From Clavaria fumosa (taxonomy: Eukaryota; Basidiomycota; Agaricomycetes; Agaricales; Clavariaceae), in NCBI GenBank assembly GCA_951802425.1, contig OX637795.1:4382501-4446500 (forward strand): a stretch of 64,000 nt of DNA. Direction: 5' to 3'. Made by a program: the position numbers and the translations under genes. The stretch's first letter is position 1; every line of letters begins with the position of its first letter. A model generated the notes under the pieces. It searched no databases. It was not told the origin of the DNA and was given only the letters and a program-made list of their open reading frames with translations. Positions 41,265 to 52,260 of the stretch are shown piece by piece.

Positions 41265-42384
41265 CTATCTTGGAGTAGATGGATGCTCCCTTCAGCACAT
41301 CCACTGTGTCTCTGATGCGTGGGAGGGGGTACTTGTCCTTGATCAGATGCTCATTTAGCCTCGAGTAGTCAATAATCGGCCGCAGCTTGTCCTTCTCATG
41401 TTTGAAGAAGAAAGGGCTTGCGTACGGGGATTTAGAGGGTCGGATACGTCCAGATGCTAACTGCTCATCTACCCATCGGTTCATCTCCACCATCTCTGCC
41501 CATGTTAGTGAGTACAGTTTAGTGGAGAGGTGCCCGGGATCAGTTTTGAACTCGATTTTAATGTCGAAGTCTGGGTGGGAGCGGGGGAGCTCATCCCACT
41601 TTGCTTCACTGAAGACTGTGGGGTGGAGGCTGGGCCAATCAGGAGTGGGGCCATCATTAGGAAAACAGGTGTCCGGAATACTGGCGGAAGCCAGGGTACT
41701 TGTTTTCGGGGGTGCAGGGGCTCGTTTAGGAGTTGGGCGGCTGTGTGGGGAAGAGGCACAGGCATGGGGGCAGCGAGTGAGCCTTACTTCGGCTTTCACC
41801 CAGTCGATCTCTGGGTTATGACGCTTTAACCAATCGTGCCCAAGGATCGCCACATGCGACTGGGTCTTCCCTAGCAGGAAGTGGATTCGTTCCCGGTGAT
41901 CGCCAACCGTCACAAGCAGCTCTATCCCATACCGGATCTTGCCATCTCTGTTCTGTGTCCCATCCACATTGTACATGGTGATCTGGTTCAATAGGGGGGA
42001 TGGCTCTAATCCCATTTTCCTAGCCCACTCCAAGTCCATAAAGCAGTTTGTGCAGCCTGAGTCGACAAGGGCTTTCGTGGTTGCCCCCCTGCCAGTGCTG
42101 AGAGCTTCCAGGTGCACCCGGATAGAGAGCTCTCGGGGGGTGCGTATCAGGGAGTCTTTCAGCACCTCCACAAGGCGCTTAATCGGCTCTGCTTTCCTGC
42201 TAGCCACCCTTTCCTTTTGCAGTATTTCATTATCAGCGGTTTCTGTTTCCGCTTTGTCCTTTTCCTCAGCCTCAATTCGGGTATGTCTCCGCTGCAAGAT
42301 TGTATATTTGGGTATACTCACTGCGGACACAGGGACGGAAGGGGGGCTGGGGCGACTACTCTTGAGACACCAGTTCGGACTCAC
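41230..42384 (-). CDS. Gypsy pol part 1: protease and RT fingers
   Basis: The frame opens at the gag stop (overlap in the -1 frame) and encodes a retropepsin (ALVDSGCTNCFMD), HVAILGHDWLKRHNPEIDW and the RT fingers (KLRPIIDYSRLNEHLIKDKYPLPRI, SIYSKIDAKGGF). Beyond about 41230 this frame gives nonsense until 41080, while the other frame takes over with RT sequence. A single-base gain or loss, with perhaps a short deletion, in the CCACCGCTGCGC area would explain it. How pol is reached from gag is unknown: the overlap is about 30 nt and holds no textbook slippery heptamer. Confidence 0.85.
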
Positions 42385-43382
42385 TGGGCCTCGTCTCCAA
42401 AATCCGGCTCCTCAATAGGAGCCCTCTTCTCTCTTTCCAACAATGCCACACGGTCTAAGAGCAATGCGATCTGATTCTCGTAGTCCTCGGCACTTCGTGC
42501 CTGGCTTTCCACGGCGCGGACCTGCGGCCTTGGGATCTGTGGGCGTGTGTCTGGGAGGAGGCAGTCTCTCACCATGTGGCCCGCTTGGCCACATCGGAAA
42601 CAGGCGCGTCCTACTCCAGGGGCACGTGCACGATCGACCAACATGGCATCACCAGCATTGGCGGGACGCGGCATGACGGGAGGGGCAGGGGTGCGGGCCT
42701 GTGGCTGGGCCAGGAAGGGGCGAGGGGCTGGGGTGAAGCGAGTGGGCTGGGGGAGGGGTCGGCTGCCTATGGGCAGGGCAGGGCGGACGGAATTCTGCTG
42801 CGCGATGACTCCATCAAGGCGGCGCTGCTGGGCATCAAGCTTTTCTGCTAGTGCCTTCCACTCCACATAGGTCTCAGGCATCGGTGAGACACTATAGATT
42901 TTCCCCACCAGTCTCCTACTCAGGTTCAACTCTAGCCAGTGAACCAAGATATCCGAATCGGCTACTTCAGCCATTCCTGCTCGGCGGAACAGTGTCTCGA
43001 ACTTTGCAAAGAACTCTGGGGCTGTCGCAGAGGCCTGTTTCAGCCTCGCAATGTCTGCGAGGGCAGTCGCACGGTCATTTGGGTCATCAAATGCCCGTTT
43101 CATCTCCTCCACGAAGTCTACCCAGGATCCAGCCTCATCATTTCCCAGGATCTCCTCTCCCTTCATATTTGCCCACTCAGCGGCAAACCCATCCCCAGCA
43201 ATCTTGCTGAGGGTGTAGAGGACCTTTGCCAGGTCCGTGGCATAGATAGTCGGGTTCGCCATAAACTGGAGGCGAAGCGAACGGAGGAATGTGCGGAAAT
43301 TCTTTTTCTGCCCATCAAAGGGGGCAACAGACAAATCAAGCCTCATTGGTTGGGCTGCAGGCGGGGCGACGTGGTCAGCCAT
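42381..43382 (-). CDS. Gypsy gag, 333 aa
   Basis: Starts at the ATG on 43382. The protein has the retrotransposon gag core (FRTFLRSLRLQFMAN, GSWVDFVEEMKRAFDD, LKQASATAPEFFAKFETLFRRAG, about 30-170), a Pro-rich linker (200-250), and one CCHC knuckle (CFRCGQAGHMVRDC, about 265-278). A short coiled coil (ENQIALLLDRVALLEREKR) follows near the C-terminus. It would form the particle that packages the RNA. The stop overlaps the first codons of pol. Confidence 0.92.
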   Translation of the reverse strand: MADHVAPPAAQPMRLDLSVAPFDGQKKNFRTFLRSLRLQFMANPTIYATDLAKVLYTLSKIAGDGFAAEWANMKGEEILGNDEAGSWVDFVEEMKRAFDDPNDRATALADIARLKQASATAPEFFAKFETLFRRAGMAEVADSDILVHWLELNLSRRLVGKIYSVSPMPETYVEWKALAEKLDAQQRRLDGVIAQQNSVRPALPIGSRPLPQPTRFTPAPRPFLAQPQARTPAPPVMPRPANAGDAMLVDRARAPGVGRACFRCGQAGHMVRDCLLPDTRPQIPRPQVRAVESQARSAEDYENQIALLLDRVALLEREKRAPIEEPDFGDEAQ

Positions 43383-44043
43383 CACAGACCCTGGTGGTGG
43401 TGATGGGGTTTCGGGGACGTCAGTAACGGGGGAATCGGGGGGGAGCTGGGCTCGACCCGGTCTCGGACGCAGACGCTGTAAATAAAATTCCGGGCCTTGG
43501 GCACTCAGGATTTCTTCGATCTCTTAGCAGTCCTGTCCTCTCAGGCTGCTCTTCTAGTACTTATGTACCTATAGAACTCTTATTCTAACTCTTATTCTAT
43601 GAAACTCTTGTTAACGTGGGGCCTGAATGGTGTCCCAGGTGGTCACTCCACAACTCCTAGTGAGTTGCCCGTGTGCCCTTCTGACAATGGTCACAGAGCA
43701 AGGGCCCTGTCCACTGGACCAGGAAACTACAGAAAACTATGTAGGGCCTTTCCTTGCCCTGTACACTATGCGATTCACTGGTACGTAGCTGTAAAACAAA
43801 GTTCCGGGCCTTTGGCACTCGGTATCACTAGGGGAGGGTCACAGTAGACTTCCTCTGGGTCTGGTCACGTGTATCTACACACAGTAAAAATTTCGTGCAG
43901 TTCTGTTACACACCGCAGGCAGGGTAAAGAGAAAGAGGATGAGGGGGATAAGCTGTCACAGGGTGTGACAGTTTGAGATAGGGGTCCAGGCTAGCCGGGT
44001 TAGGACACGGGGCTAGGGCGGACAGGGGTTGATGTTAGTATTG
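43383..44043. other. Gypsy 5' untranslated region
   Basis: About 660 bp between LTR and gag without a long ORF. A phrase with TTCCGGGCCTT(T/G)GGCACTC occurs twice (about 43487 and 43801), perhaps part of a packaging region. Confidence 0.6.
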
Positions 44044-44348
44044 TGTCAGACTTAGTCTCACGGTTCACACAACTTAACGTAAGGTCGATGATGACGATAC
44101 TAACATAAGGGGAAAAGGGTACAAGTAGGAAAAAGACGTAGTATATATAGCGGGAACCCCGGGAGTTGCCGGCGTTCCCACGCTCGGACCCCGTGAGTCA
44201 CGTGATGCGTCCAGGCCCGGGTCACGTGACTTCCGCATTATGTAATCCACCACCTGTCCGGGTCACGTGACTTTCCCGCGACCTTCCCGCTTCCCTTTCG
44301 CAATCCCAACCTGACCTTTCTTATGTGCTTATGTAAGCGATCCTGACA
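44044..44348 (-). repeat. Gypsy LTR (5' LTR of minus-strand element)
   Basis: Identical over 305 bp to 38456-38760. The CACGTG boxes are at 44199, 44223 and 44264. Confidence 0.95.
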
Positions 44349-44353
44349 GGAAC
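44349..44353. repeat. Gypsy target-site duplication, right
   Basis: GGAAC. Confidence 0.9.
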
Positions 44354-44803
44354 TCTATCATCGACTACAATTTCAAACCTGGATCGCTGGTATTGATCTG
44401 AAACTCGGCCGTAGAAATGGAATTAAACTGGAAGACAAAACCACGATTCTTTGGACTGATGATCATTGTCCACTGAACTCAATACGGTGCATATATTCTC
44501 TCGGAACTCGACAGCGCCATCTCAAAAATCCACTACGCAGCTTTCTGCATCATTCCCTACTATCCACGCTCGCAAACATTGATTCTGGTCACATCTATCA
44601 CTGACCAAACAACGGAGACAAACGAGGACATCTCACGTTATCAAATACACGAGGCCTCACATAACTCTATCAATACCAGGGATGTGGATGACCAAGCCAC
44701 CAAACTATCTGATGAATCTGATGATGAAGCCACCGACACCAACGCTCCGGAAACCCGTCCGCAACACTCCGGAGCAACCCAGAACCTTCGCCCTTGCCAT
44801 TAG
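44349..44803 (+). pseudogene. Older Gypsy integrase, part 2 (C-terminus)
   Basis: Continues the integrase left at 38455: NSIIDYNFKPGSLVLI, KTKPRFFG and GAYILSELDSAISKIHYAAF give the small GPY/F-like C-terminal domain. An acidic tail (DESDDEATDTN) ends at 44801. Stops interrupt the first 200 bp. No chromodomain follows. No flanking LTR of this older copy was seen to the right. Confidence 0.75.
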
Positions 44804-45029
44804 GCATCTCTCTCTATCGTATCCTTTATTTTCCCATAATTTACATTGATTTGATCGACGCCCAAACCCCTGTAAATAAAAAAATATAAAATATAAAAAT
44901 TGGAAATTTTGGACAAGTCCAAACCTCATACCCGATGTTCTTTTAACCTTTTCCTTACAGCTCTCACTCACTTTTCCCACACAACATTCCACTCCATTCA
45001 AAAAGAAAACACATACAAAAACAAAACAT
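44804..45029. other. AT-rich intergenic
   Basis: Probable 3' UTR of the minus-strand gene at 45030. No gene. Confidence 0.4.
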
Positions 45030-46546
45030 TTATACAGTAAACAACTCGCCGAGAAGGAGCATCTGGAGAAGCTCCGCCCCAGCCTTCACCTGGTCTGCCC
45101 CCCTCTCCATCATCTCCAGTGCTCTCTCCAAGGCCTTCTGCCCGGACACACCTGGTGCCGTCTCCCGCTCCTTTCCCTTTTGGCTGGGACCCACCTCCGC
45201 CTTCTTCCTCTTCACTGGCGGCTCCTCCACCAGCTCCACGCTGTCGTCGTCTTCGATCTTGTCCTCCTCCTCCAGCGTTGTCTCCTTGCGAACCGGTGCC
45301 CGTGTCGCACCTCGCCTTGGCCTCTTGCTGCTGCTCGCCTCTGCCACGTTAGCCAACACAGAGCCGATAAAATGCCGACTTACCTCCGACCCCAGACACC
45401 GGTGCCCTCTCCGACTTCATCCCTGAAATCTCACTCATTATTTACCCCACTATGGAAAGAATCCATTACTACTTACCTTGTACAGCCGATACACTGCATG
45501 ATACCTTATAAGTCCGGCACCACCGGCATGCTACCCCCTCCACTCCGTAGCACGTGCGCCGCTTCTGGGCGCACTCCTCGCAAGCCGGATCATGTTCCTA
45601 CTCATTAGATCAGACACCTAAAAACCTTCACACATTTTAATCGACCACTTACCTCATCTCCAGGCTGTCGCGCAGCCCGGGACCTGATGTCTGCTCCCAC
45701 TCCGGTCCTCCCTCGCCGTCGTTTCTCTGCTACTCCCCTCGTGATCTCCACCCACACCAGCATTGCCGTCATCCGCCCGCCCGCCCAATGCTCCAACATG
45801 GGGGGCAGCACCGCACTCACTGCTGCCACTTTGATAACACCAATGGGCGTCACCCCATCAGTTCCCCACATGGTCCGATGACCGTCCCGATCCTCTGCCA
45901 CTGCCACCTGTACCTTTCCTGTCTCCACCTCTGCAGTTGCCACCTCGTCCGCATGTAGCTCTGCGACGCCCGGCGATACCATCATTGTTGCCGCCACTGC
46001 TGCGGCGGGCTCCTCCGCTCCTGTCGTTGCTGTTGCTGCCGCTGCTGCCCCGCCATCGTCCTCGCTGTCACTAATCACGATGAGGCGCGCCCTCTTCTCG
46101 GCAGCCCTTTCCGCCTCTGTCCGCCTCTCCTCCGCCTCCGCCTCCGCTGCGGCCCTCTCTACGGCGGCCCTCTCTTCGCTCGTGCGTCTCTTTTCAGCTT
46201 CGGCCTCCTCCTGTTTTCGCACTTGCTCAGCGGTCCATTCTTCCCCACGGATTTTTCGCCACTTCCTCAACCTTCGTGCCACAGGGACGAGCCCCTCGTC
46301 GATATCCACATCCTCCTCAAGGGCCGCCACGTATCCAGCAAGAAAATCATCCTGAAATGCTGTGTCAGTGCATTGCCAGATTTGAGAAACTGCTTCACGC
46401 ACCACATCGCCCGCATATGTCCTCACCCACTCCGCATATTCACCATCCTGTCCCCGTTCCGGCAACTCATCACCCAGAGCCATCGTCCGTGTCTCCTCCA
46501 TCGCCTGGATCGCATGCTGGAAGATAACGGCGTCGAAATTTTCCAT
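45030..46546 (-). CDS. Cys-cluster hypothetical protein, 454 aa, 4 exons
   Basis: Exons 46546-45653, 45597-45477, 45422-45384 and 45340-45030 have GT-AG borders and total 1365 nt (454 aa plus stop). Exon 1 encodes an Ala/Glu/Arg-rich coiled coil (about 100-155) and an acidic ISDSEDD patch. Exon 2 carries six cysteines at about 304-332 in the pattern C-x2-C-x6-C-x7-C-x2-C-x6-C, reminiscent of a Zn2Cys6 cluster but sited near the C-terminus. The last exon is charged (KRPRRG, EEEDKIEDDDSVELVEEPPVKRKK, possible nuclear localisation) and ends in a helix. This architecture is a multicopy agaricomycete family of unknown role. Metal or DNA binding is likely but unproven. A related pattern is at 54239-54330. 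Confidence 0.7.
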
Positions 46547-47639
46547 TGCTGAGCTGTCGGTGGTGTATCATTGTCGTTAGAGAAGACACAAGTGTGTGTT
46601 TGGACCCACGTGCACCCACACAATGTGTACTTCACAATCAACAAACGATTATTTGGCCTTGTTTGGTTGCAACCAAGGGCAGTTGCATTTTCAGCTCCTG
46701 GGAGAATGTAAGGATGACATGCAGTTTAGGGAAAAGCATCCCTGGGAGAATAACCCAGGAAGCCCATGCAGTTCTAGGACACATGGGGTTGCGGTGTAAG
46801 GATGACATGCGGTTTAGACAAAGAAACATGACAGATATCGACTATCCGGATATTTCAGGACCTAAGGCAATTACAATCTGATAACAATCCAACACCGTCT
46901 GATAACATCTGAAAACATCTGATACTTATCCGACATCGGACTCTCTGGTCTCCGATTCCCCATGATGATCACAGCCCGCAGGTCACACACACTGCCTACA
47001 CCCCTCTATTTCATCACTCCAGCATGGTCAGCACTCAACATGCTCACTATTCCATTCCCCTTCCTCTATTTCATATACATGCTGTAAATTTCATATTGTG
47101 ATCCCTTTCAACCATCTGATCATTTAAAACATTTCAAACCCCTTGCAGTACTTTGCCCATTGTTCCTAGTACTCCTTTGCTGTACCAGCCTTATTTTCCT
47201 TCATTTTATGAGCAGTCCGGACATATGCTAGTTATTGGACATTTCATCCCTCCAAACTGCATGACTCACTTATGAATTATGGCCCTTATATGACCTTGTA
47301 CACGATACCGCATTGCCTTCTGTAGCTTCCGGAGATTTCCGTAGGATTGGATTTGCTGTACTTAGAAAAATGTACATAAGTATGTACCAGACTCTATGGA
47401 AATCCAGCTTTTTGAACGCCCACATCATGCTGTGATCTTTAGCAAGCTCACCCTTCGTCATACCCATTGATCTGCTGGCCTTTGTCATTGCCAGCCCCTT
47501 GAACTTTCAATCCGAACATCGGACTCTAACGGATCCAATACCGGATACTCCGGACAATGTATATTTTCATTCTCCGAACTTTTTGCACTCAACCTCTACA
47601 TCCTCCAAGGTTCTGTCTAGTGTCTCTGTCATGTAACAA
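46547..47639. other. Gene-free stretch
   Basis: No gene supported. TGTAAGGATGACATGC occurs twice (about 46708 and 46796), so repeat sequence is present. The rest is AT-rich with broken frames. Confidence 0.45.
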
Positions 47640-50150
47640 GACCCCCTGAAGAACCCGGCCACGAACATCTATTTGCAGCCAACACCTGTTCAGCCTACTA
47701 CAGCAGATAACGACAGACTATGTCTGCCATTACTACTGGTGGCCATTGGTGTCTAAAGACATCAATAAGTTTTGCTCGTCATGTGGCATGTGCCCATGCT
47801 TTGAGAAGATGTGGGTGACAAAATGCTGGGCTAATTCTTTTGCGGTGTCAGTAGTATTGGTAGAGATAAAAATCACTTGCTTCGTAAGTTGGCAGACAAT
47901 GATGAGGATCAAGTCAAAGGTCGTGGAAAGAGGGAGGGCTTTGATATGGTCCATCGAGATTGAAGACCAAGGTTGCTCTCCTATGGGCAAGGGCTTGAGG
48001 AGTCCATAAGGTTTGTGTTGGACAGGTTTTGCCCTTGTGCAGGTGTGACAACCATGGATGTAGATGGTTACATCCTTTTGGAGTCCTGGCCAGAAAAACA
48101 ACCTGTTTATTAGCTGGGTTGTCTTTTTTATACCTGGATGTCCTTGTAGCTTGTGGTCATGGTTGGAGCACAGGATGTCAAATTGGAGGGAGTTGTGGTC
48201 AGGAACATATATTTTGCCATTTCGAAGTAATAATGAGCTGTTGGGGGAGAGTGAGAATGCCTTGTCGCAACCTTGTGAAGTGCCCTGTAATTTTTTGGAG
48301 AAGTAGGAGTCATGGGGAGTGTGTCGAATTCGTGAAATCAGGGCTTCTTCATTGAGGATGATGGCTGCTCAAAGTAGTTCTGGCAGTATTGCGACCTTGT
48401 TGTTTTGCACATTGGTCATGGGTTGGTCAGACTTCTTTGGGTAGATGTCAGGTCGTCATGTGAGGGCATCTGGCTTCACACCTAGCTTTCCTGCTTGATA
48501 ATGAATAACATAATCAAAACTAGAAAGATACTCTGCCCAGCAGGCTTGTCAATGGCTGAGTTGCTTCATGGTGGTAAAATATCACAAATTATTGTGGTCT
48601 GAAAACACTTGAATTTGGTATCTCGCACCTTTGAGGTATGCTCTCCACTGCTTGAATGCATCATGTATTGCAAGTAGCTCTTTGTCATAGATGTCATAGT
48701 TGAGCTCTGCAGTGATCATTGTATGGAAAGCGATGGGACATAGCTTGTTAGTTGCAGGATTGGTTTGCAAGAGAATGGCCACTATTGTGTAATTGGAAGC
48801 ATCACATTTGAGGGTAATGGGGTGGTCAGGGTCATAGTGTTGAAGGACAGGAGCTTTGGTAAAGGCTTGCTTGAGGATATTGAAGACTTCTTGGCATTGC
48901 GGACTCCACTTCCAAGGTGTGTCCTTGTGGAGGAGTTGCATAAGTGGAATAATGATGCCAGAATAGTTATTCTATAAATCTTCGATAGAAATTAGTGAAA
49001 CCTAGGAAGCTCTGAAGGTTGTGGATCTTTGTGGGTACAGGCCAACTTAGAATGGCCTGTATCTTCAAAGGGTCCATGGCAATTCCATCAGGAGACACTA
49101 TAACTCCAAGGTATTTAGCTGTCATGGTGTGGAAATCACACTTCTCAGGTTGCGCATGTAGGTCTGCCTTGCATAGATGTTGTAGGACCTCTCAGATGTG
49201 GTTGCAATGTTGTTTGAGGTTGTCTGAATAGATCAGAATGTTGTCAAGGTAGACTACCACATTCACATCAACAAAATTGTGGAAGATATCGTTCATGAGG
49301 TGCTGAAAGGTCATGGGTGTGTTCATGAGTCCAAATGGCATGACAAGATATTCGAACATGCCATAGCGAGTGTGGAAGGCAGTCTTCCACTCATCTCCTT
49401 CAGCTATTCTCAAGCTAGGGTTTTGGAAAAGACCATCCATAAAATTGTGGTACTCCTGTGGAACTATTTCTTCAGGGTTCAGGGGAGAGGGTTCAGTGGT
49501 CGCAGAACTTGCAAGTATTGATTTGTTGTCATAAGGGTTGTTTGCAGGTTGGATGTATAGGAGACTTATAAATTCTCCTTGTTGTTCCAAGTGGTGAAGC
49601 ATGGTGGCTTTGACCAATTGAACTTGCAGGGGTGTAGAGGGTTTTGGGGTTGAGTTTGCAAGGTCAGGAGAGGGTTTACTTGGGAGTTTTGCATCCAAAA
49701 TAGTAAGGGGAATAGTCGCGGAGTGGGCTGTCTGTCCGAAACTAAAGGTGAGATTGGTCCAGTCAATCCTAGGGTTCCAGGTTTGTAACCAATCGAGCCC
49801 TAGAATGACAGGAGTGAGAGGATGGGTCTTAGTGATGAGGAACTTAATGGATTGGATGGTATCATTGGGGAATTTTGTATTAGTGAGGACATAGTGGGTT
49901 ATGTTTGAGCTGGAGGAACTTCCATTGAAGTATTGGAGTGGTAAAGGTTGTGGGAGTGGCATTAGGAGGTTCAGACAGGTGTTTGCAAGGGTAAAATCGA
50001 TAAAATTCATGGATGTGCTGCAATTCACAAGAGTATTTAGAGGAATCAAGCCAAAATCTGAGATTTGTGTCTTTATGAGGAAAGATTGGGAGGACTTGGA
50101 AGCAATAGGAGTATTAGAAAAGTTGCGAGGAGACTGAGAAGAGGAGGAAT
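47640..50150 (-). pseudogene. Decayed long-LTR Gypsy, pol region (copy 1)
   Basis: Minus-strand fragments in order from 50049: protease ([18 protein letters not shown]), RT ([25 protein letters not shown]; catalytic box YLDNILIYS), RNase H at 48941-48582 (LKCDASNYTIVAILLQ, YDIYDKELLAI, FSDHNNL) and integrase at 48101-47733 (WPGLQKDV, HGCHTCTRAK, SSISMDHIKALP). The RT fingers are missing between [10 protein letters not shown] and the [10 protein letters not shown] block. YLDN replaces the usual YLDD, so a catalytic Asp is lost. Several stops and frame jumps occur. The 3' end and 3' LTR are absent. Confidence 0.85.
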
Positions 50151-52248
50151 TAGTTGTGGCCCATGTGAGTATGGGGGTTGGTTCGTCATGACTCAGAGTT
50201 CCCCTGGAAGCTCCTGAGTCGCTTCCTCATTTAACTCTTCATGTGGGTCATCCACATCCTCTTCTACTTCTTCCTCAATGTTGTACTCTTCCTGTAAGTC
50301 TTCCTCTCCTTCTTCCAATGTGAAGATGGCTTGTCCTGCTAATCATCGATCAGGCATGCTGTGCTATAATGTCCTGGCATTCCACATCTCAAACATAGAT
50401 TTCCCTGATGTCATTGCTCTCATTCCTCATCGCTGAGGGGAATGTAGTGCAGGTTCGGGTTCAGATTTGGCTGACAAGGCGGATTAGGGGGTCACAGTGG
50501 AGTCGCAGGGTTCCCTGTGGCTGGTCAGGGCATCGAGGGGTTGTTGCCAGCGGTGGGATAAGGTTGCGATGTTATTTGGAAGTTGCAATTTCCGCCTTGT
50601 TGAGCAAGTGGGTGATTTCTGCCTTGTTGAGCAGGGGGATGAGGAGCAGGAGGGTTGGCATGGAATTGAGTTCTACGGGTCTCACTCTCATACTCCCAGT
50701 GCCTCTGGTCAATTTGCATTGCCAAATCTCAAAGTTCCTGATATGTTGTAGGTTGCGGAATGACTTTCATGGCCTCTTTGATGCGTGTGGACATTGAGCA
50801 GTACAACTCTGACTGTAGGGTGGCCAAATTTCAGTTGGATTCGAAGGCGAAGGACTCAAAATGGATGATGTGGTTGGAGAATCGTTCGTTTTCACCCATC
50901 TGCAGCATTCGGAGATTCTGGTCTGCTTTCATCCACATGTTAACCACTCCAAACATCCCTCCCAACTTGCAGATGAACCCTTCCCACGAGTGTAAGGCTG
51001 GGTGTTCAGGATTGAATTGAAGGAGGGAGGTGTAGTGGCTCTGCACAGTGTCCATGAGGTAAGAGGCTGTGAAAGTAACTTTCTCATGATCCCCTTGGAA
51101 GGTTACAGGTTTTGCGAAGAATGTCATAAGGCATTCCATGATGAAGGGTTTCCACTTGTGCTGATCACAACCATTGAATGGCTTGGGGCACCTAGTATCG
51201 AGCTTGGATTCTCGAGCAAAGGCTTCTCAGGCCAATGGTCCTTTGGAGGGAGGGGCCTGGTAATAATAATGGTGGTGGTGGGTACCAGAGGCCTCGTCTC
51301 AAAGTGCAGTGGCTCCATGTGGAGGCATAGGGGGGACCGAAGGGACCTGGGGGACTTCAGCCTGGGACAGGGTGTGAGATGCTGGTCACATTTCTATCGG
51401 GGGTACTGGTCGCAATTCCAGTTGTGGAATTCGAAAGGGTTCAACTGGAATCTCCAGGCAGGGGGCAGGTTGAAGCATTGCTTTGGTCCCTATAGGGTCG
51501 CAAGGGAGCACCCTGCTTGGAGTAGTGGCTGGCTGTGTCCAAGTAGGCCAGCTGCTGTGAGGGGCGGTGTACCTAGGGATCCTGGAAACTATGGCGGGTC
51601 ACTCATCCAGCACAGCAGGATTGGCAAAATTCTGCAGGGATTGTGCTGCAAGTTGGAAAAGTGGTGCCATATCCCAGGGTCCTCTAGCAGGTTGAATCTG
51701 TCTTGAAGGTTGTGAGGGGGTATCCAGGTCAGGGGGAGTAGGAACTCCATGGTCAGTGGTTCCTGGATACTGGTGCTGACTCTTGTACAACTGATTCTGG
51801 GGGTTTGTGCAGAATCTGTCTGTCAATCTAACCAGAGCTCTGTAGAGGTTCGCAGTCTCTATGATATATGCCAATTCTTCATCCAGGGTTCCCACTTCGT
51901 ATTGGCAGCAAGTATTGTTGAGAATCTGGTAGGTGTGGTGACGAGGACGGTCAAAGCGTGGGTAGCTGAGCTGTTCCATGAGGGACTTGGCTTCTTCACA
52001 CAGGGATGAAGTGTGGCTAGGAGTGATTTGGGTGGGTTCTTCGGGTTGTGACTGAACAACAGACACTGGTCACTCTTGAATGGTGGTTGGCGGCTCACAG
52101 GTTGTCTTCAAGGCCATTGGAGTAATTGCACAGCTGCCTGTGCATGTTTGAAAGTGGTGAGTAATGGGTTGGGGAGGAGTGTGACTGGTAGACATAATAA
52201 GGTATTCTTGGTGTTGAGTGGTGGGGCGAGGGTGAGACTTGATATTAT
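50151..52248 (-). pseudogene. Decayed long-LTR Gypsy, gag region (copy 1)
   Basis: Minus-strand frames from 52066 give a helical gag N-terminus (SLMEQLSYPRFDRPRHHTYQIL, ELAYIIETANLYRALVRLTD). Then come PAVLDE and the gag core near 51139-50830 (VTFQGDHEKVTFTASYLMDTVQSHYTSLLQF, FICKLGGMFGVVNMWMKADQNLR), a Gln-rich linker and a worn zinc knuckle near 50400-50340. An acidic tail ([19 protein letters not shown]) closes it. Frames break repeatedly. The parallel copy at 55446-58972 follows the same order. Confidence 0.8.
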
Positions 52249-52260
52249 GTTAGGGCCTGT

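Larger units (their letters stand above)
38456..44348 (-). mobile_element. Chromodomain Ty3/Gypsy element with identical LTRs, 5,893 bp
   Basis: Two 305-bp LTRs (38456-38760 and 44044-44348) read identical base for base and are bordered by GGAAC. Gag and pol are on the minus strand; a chromodomain ends pol, which defines a chromovirus. A polypurine tract (minus AAGAGGGGGG) touches the left LTR. The primer-binding site next to the right LTR was not identified. Identical LTRs mean very recent insertion, yet pol contains a frame discontinuity. It landed inside an older Gypsy integrase. Confidence 0.95.

Noticed and set aside
40475..43485. Several plus-strand ORFs of 70-160 codons
   Set aside because: Antisense shadows of the Gypsy gag-pol on the minus strand.
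51002..51706. 234-codon plus-strand ORF
   Set aside because: Runs antisense to the decayed Gypsy gag; no independent evidence.
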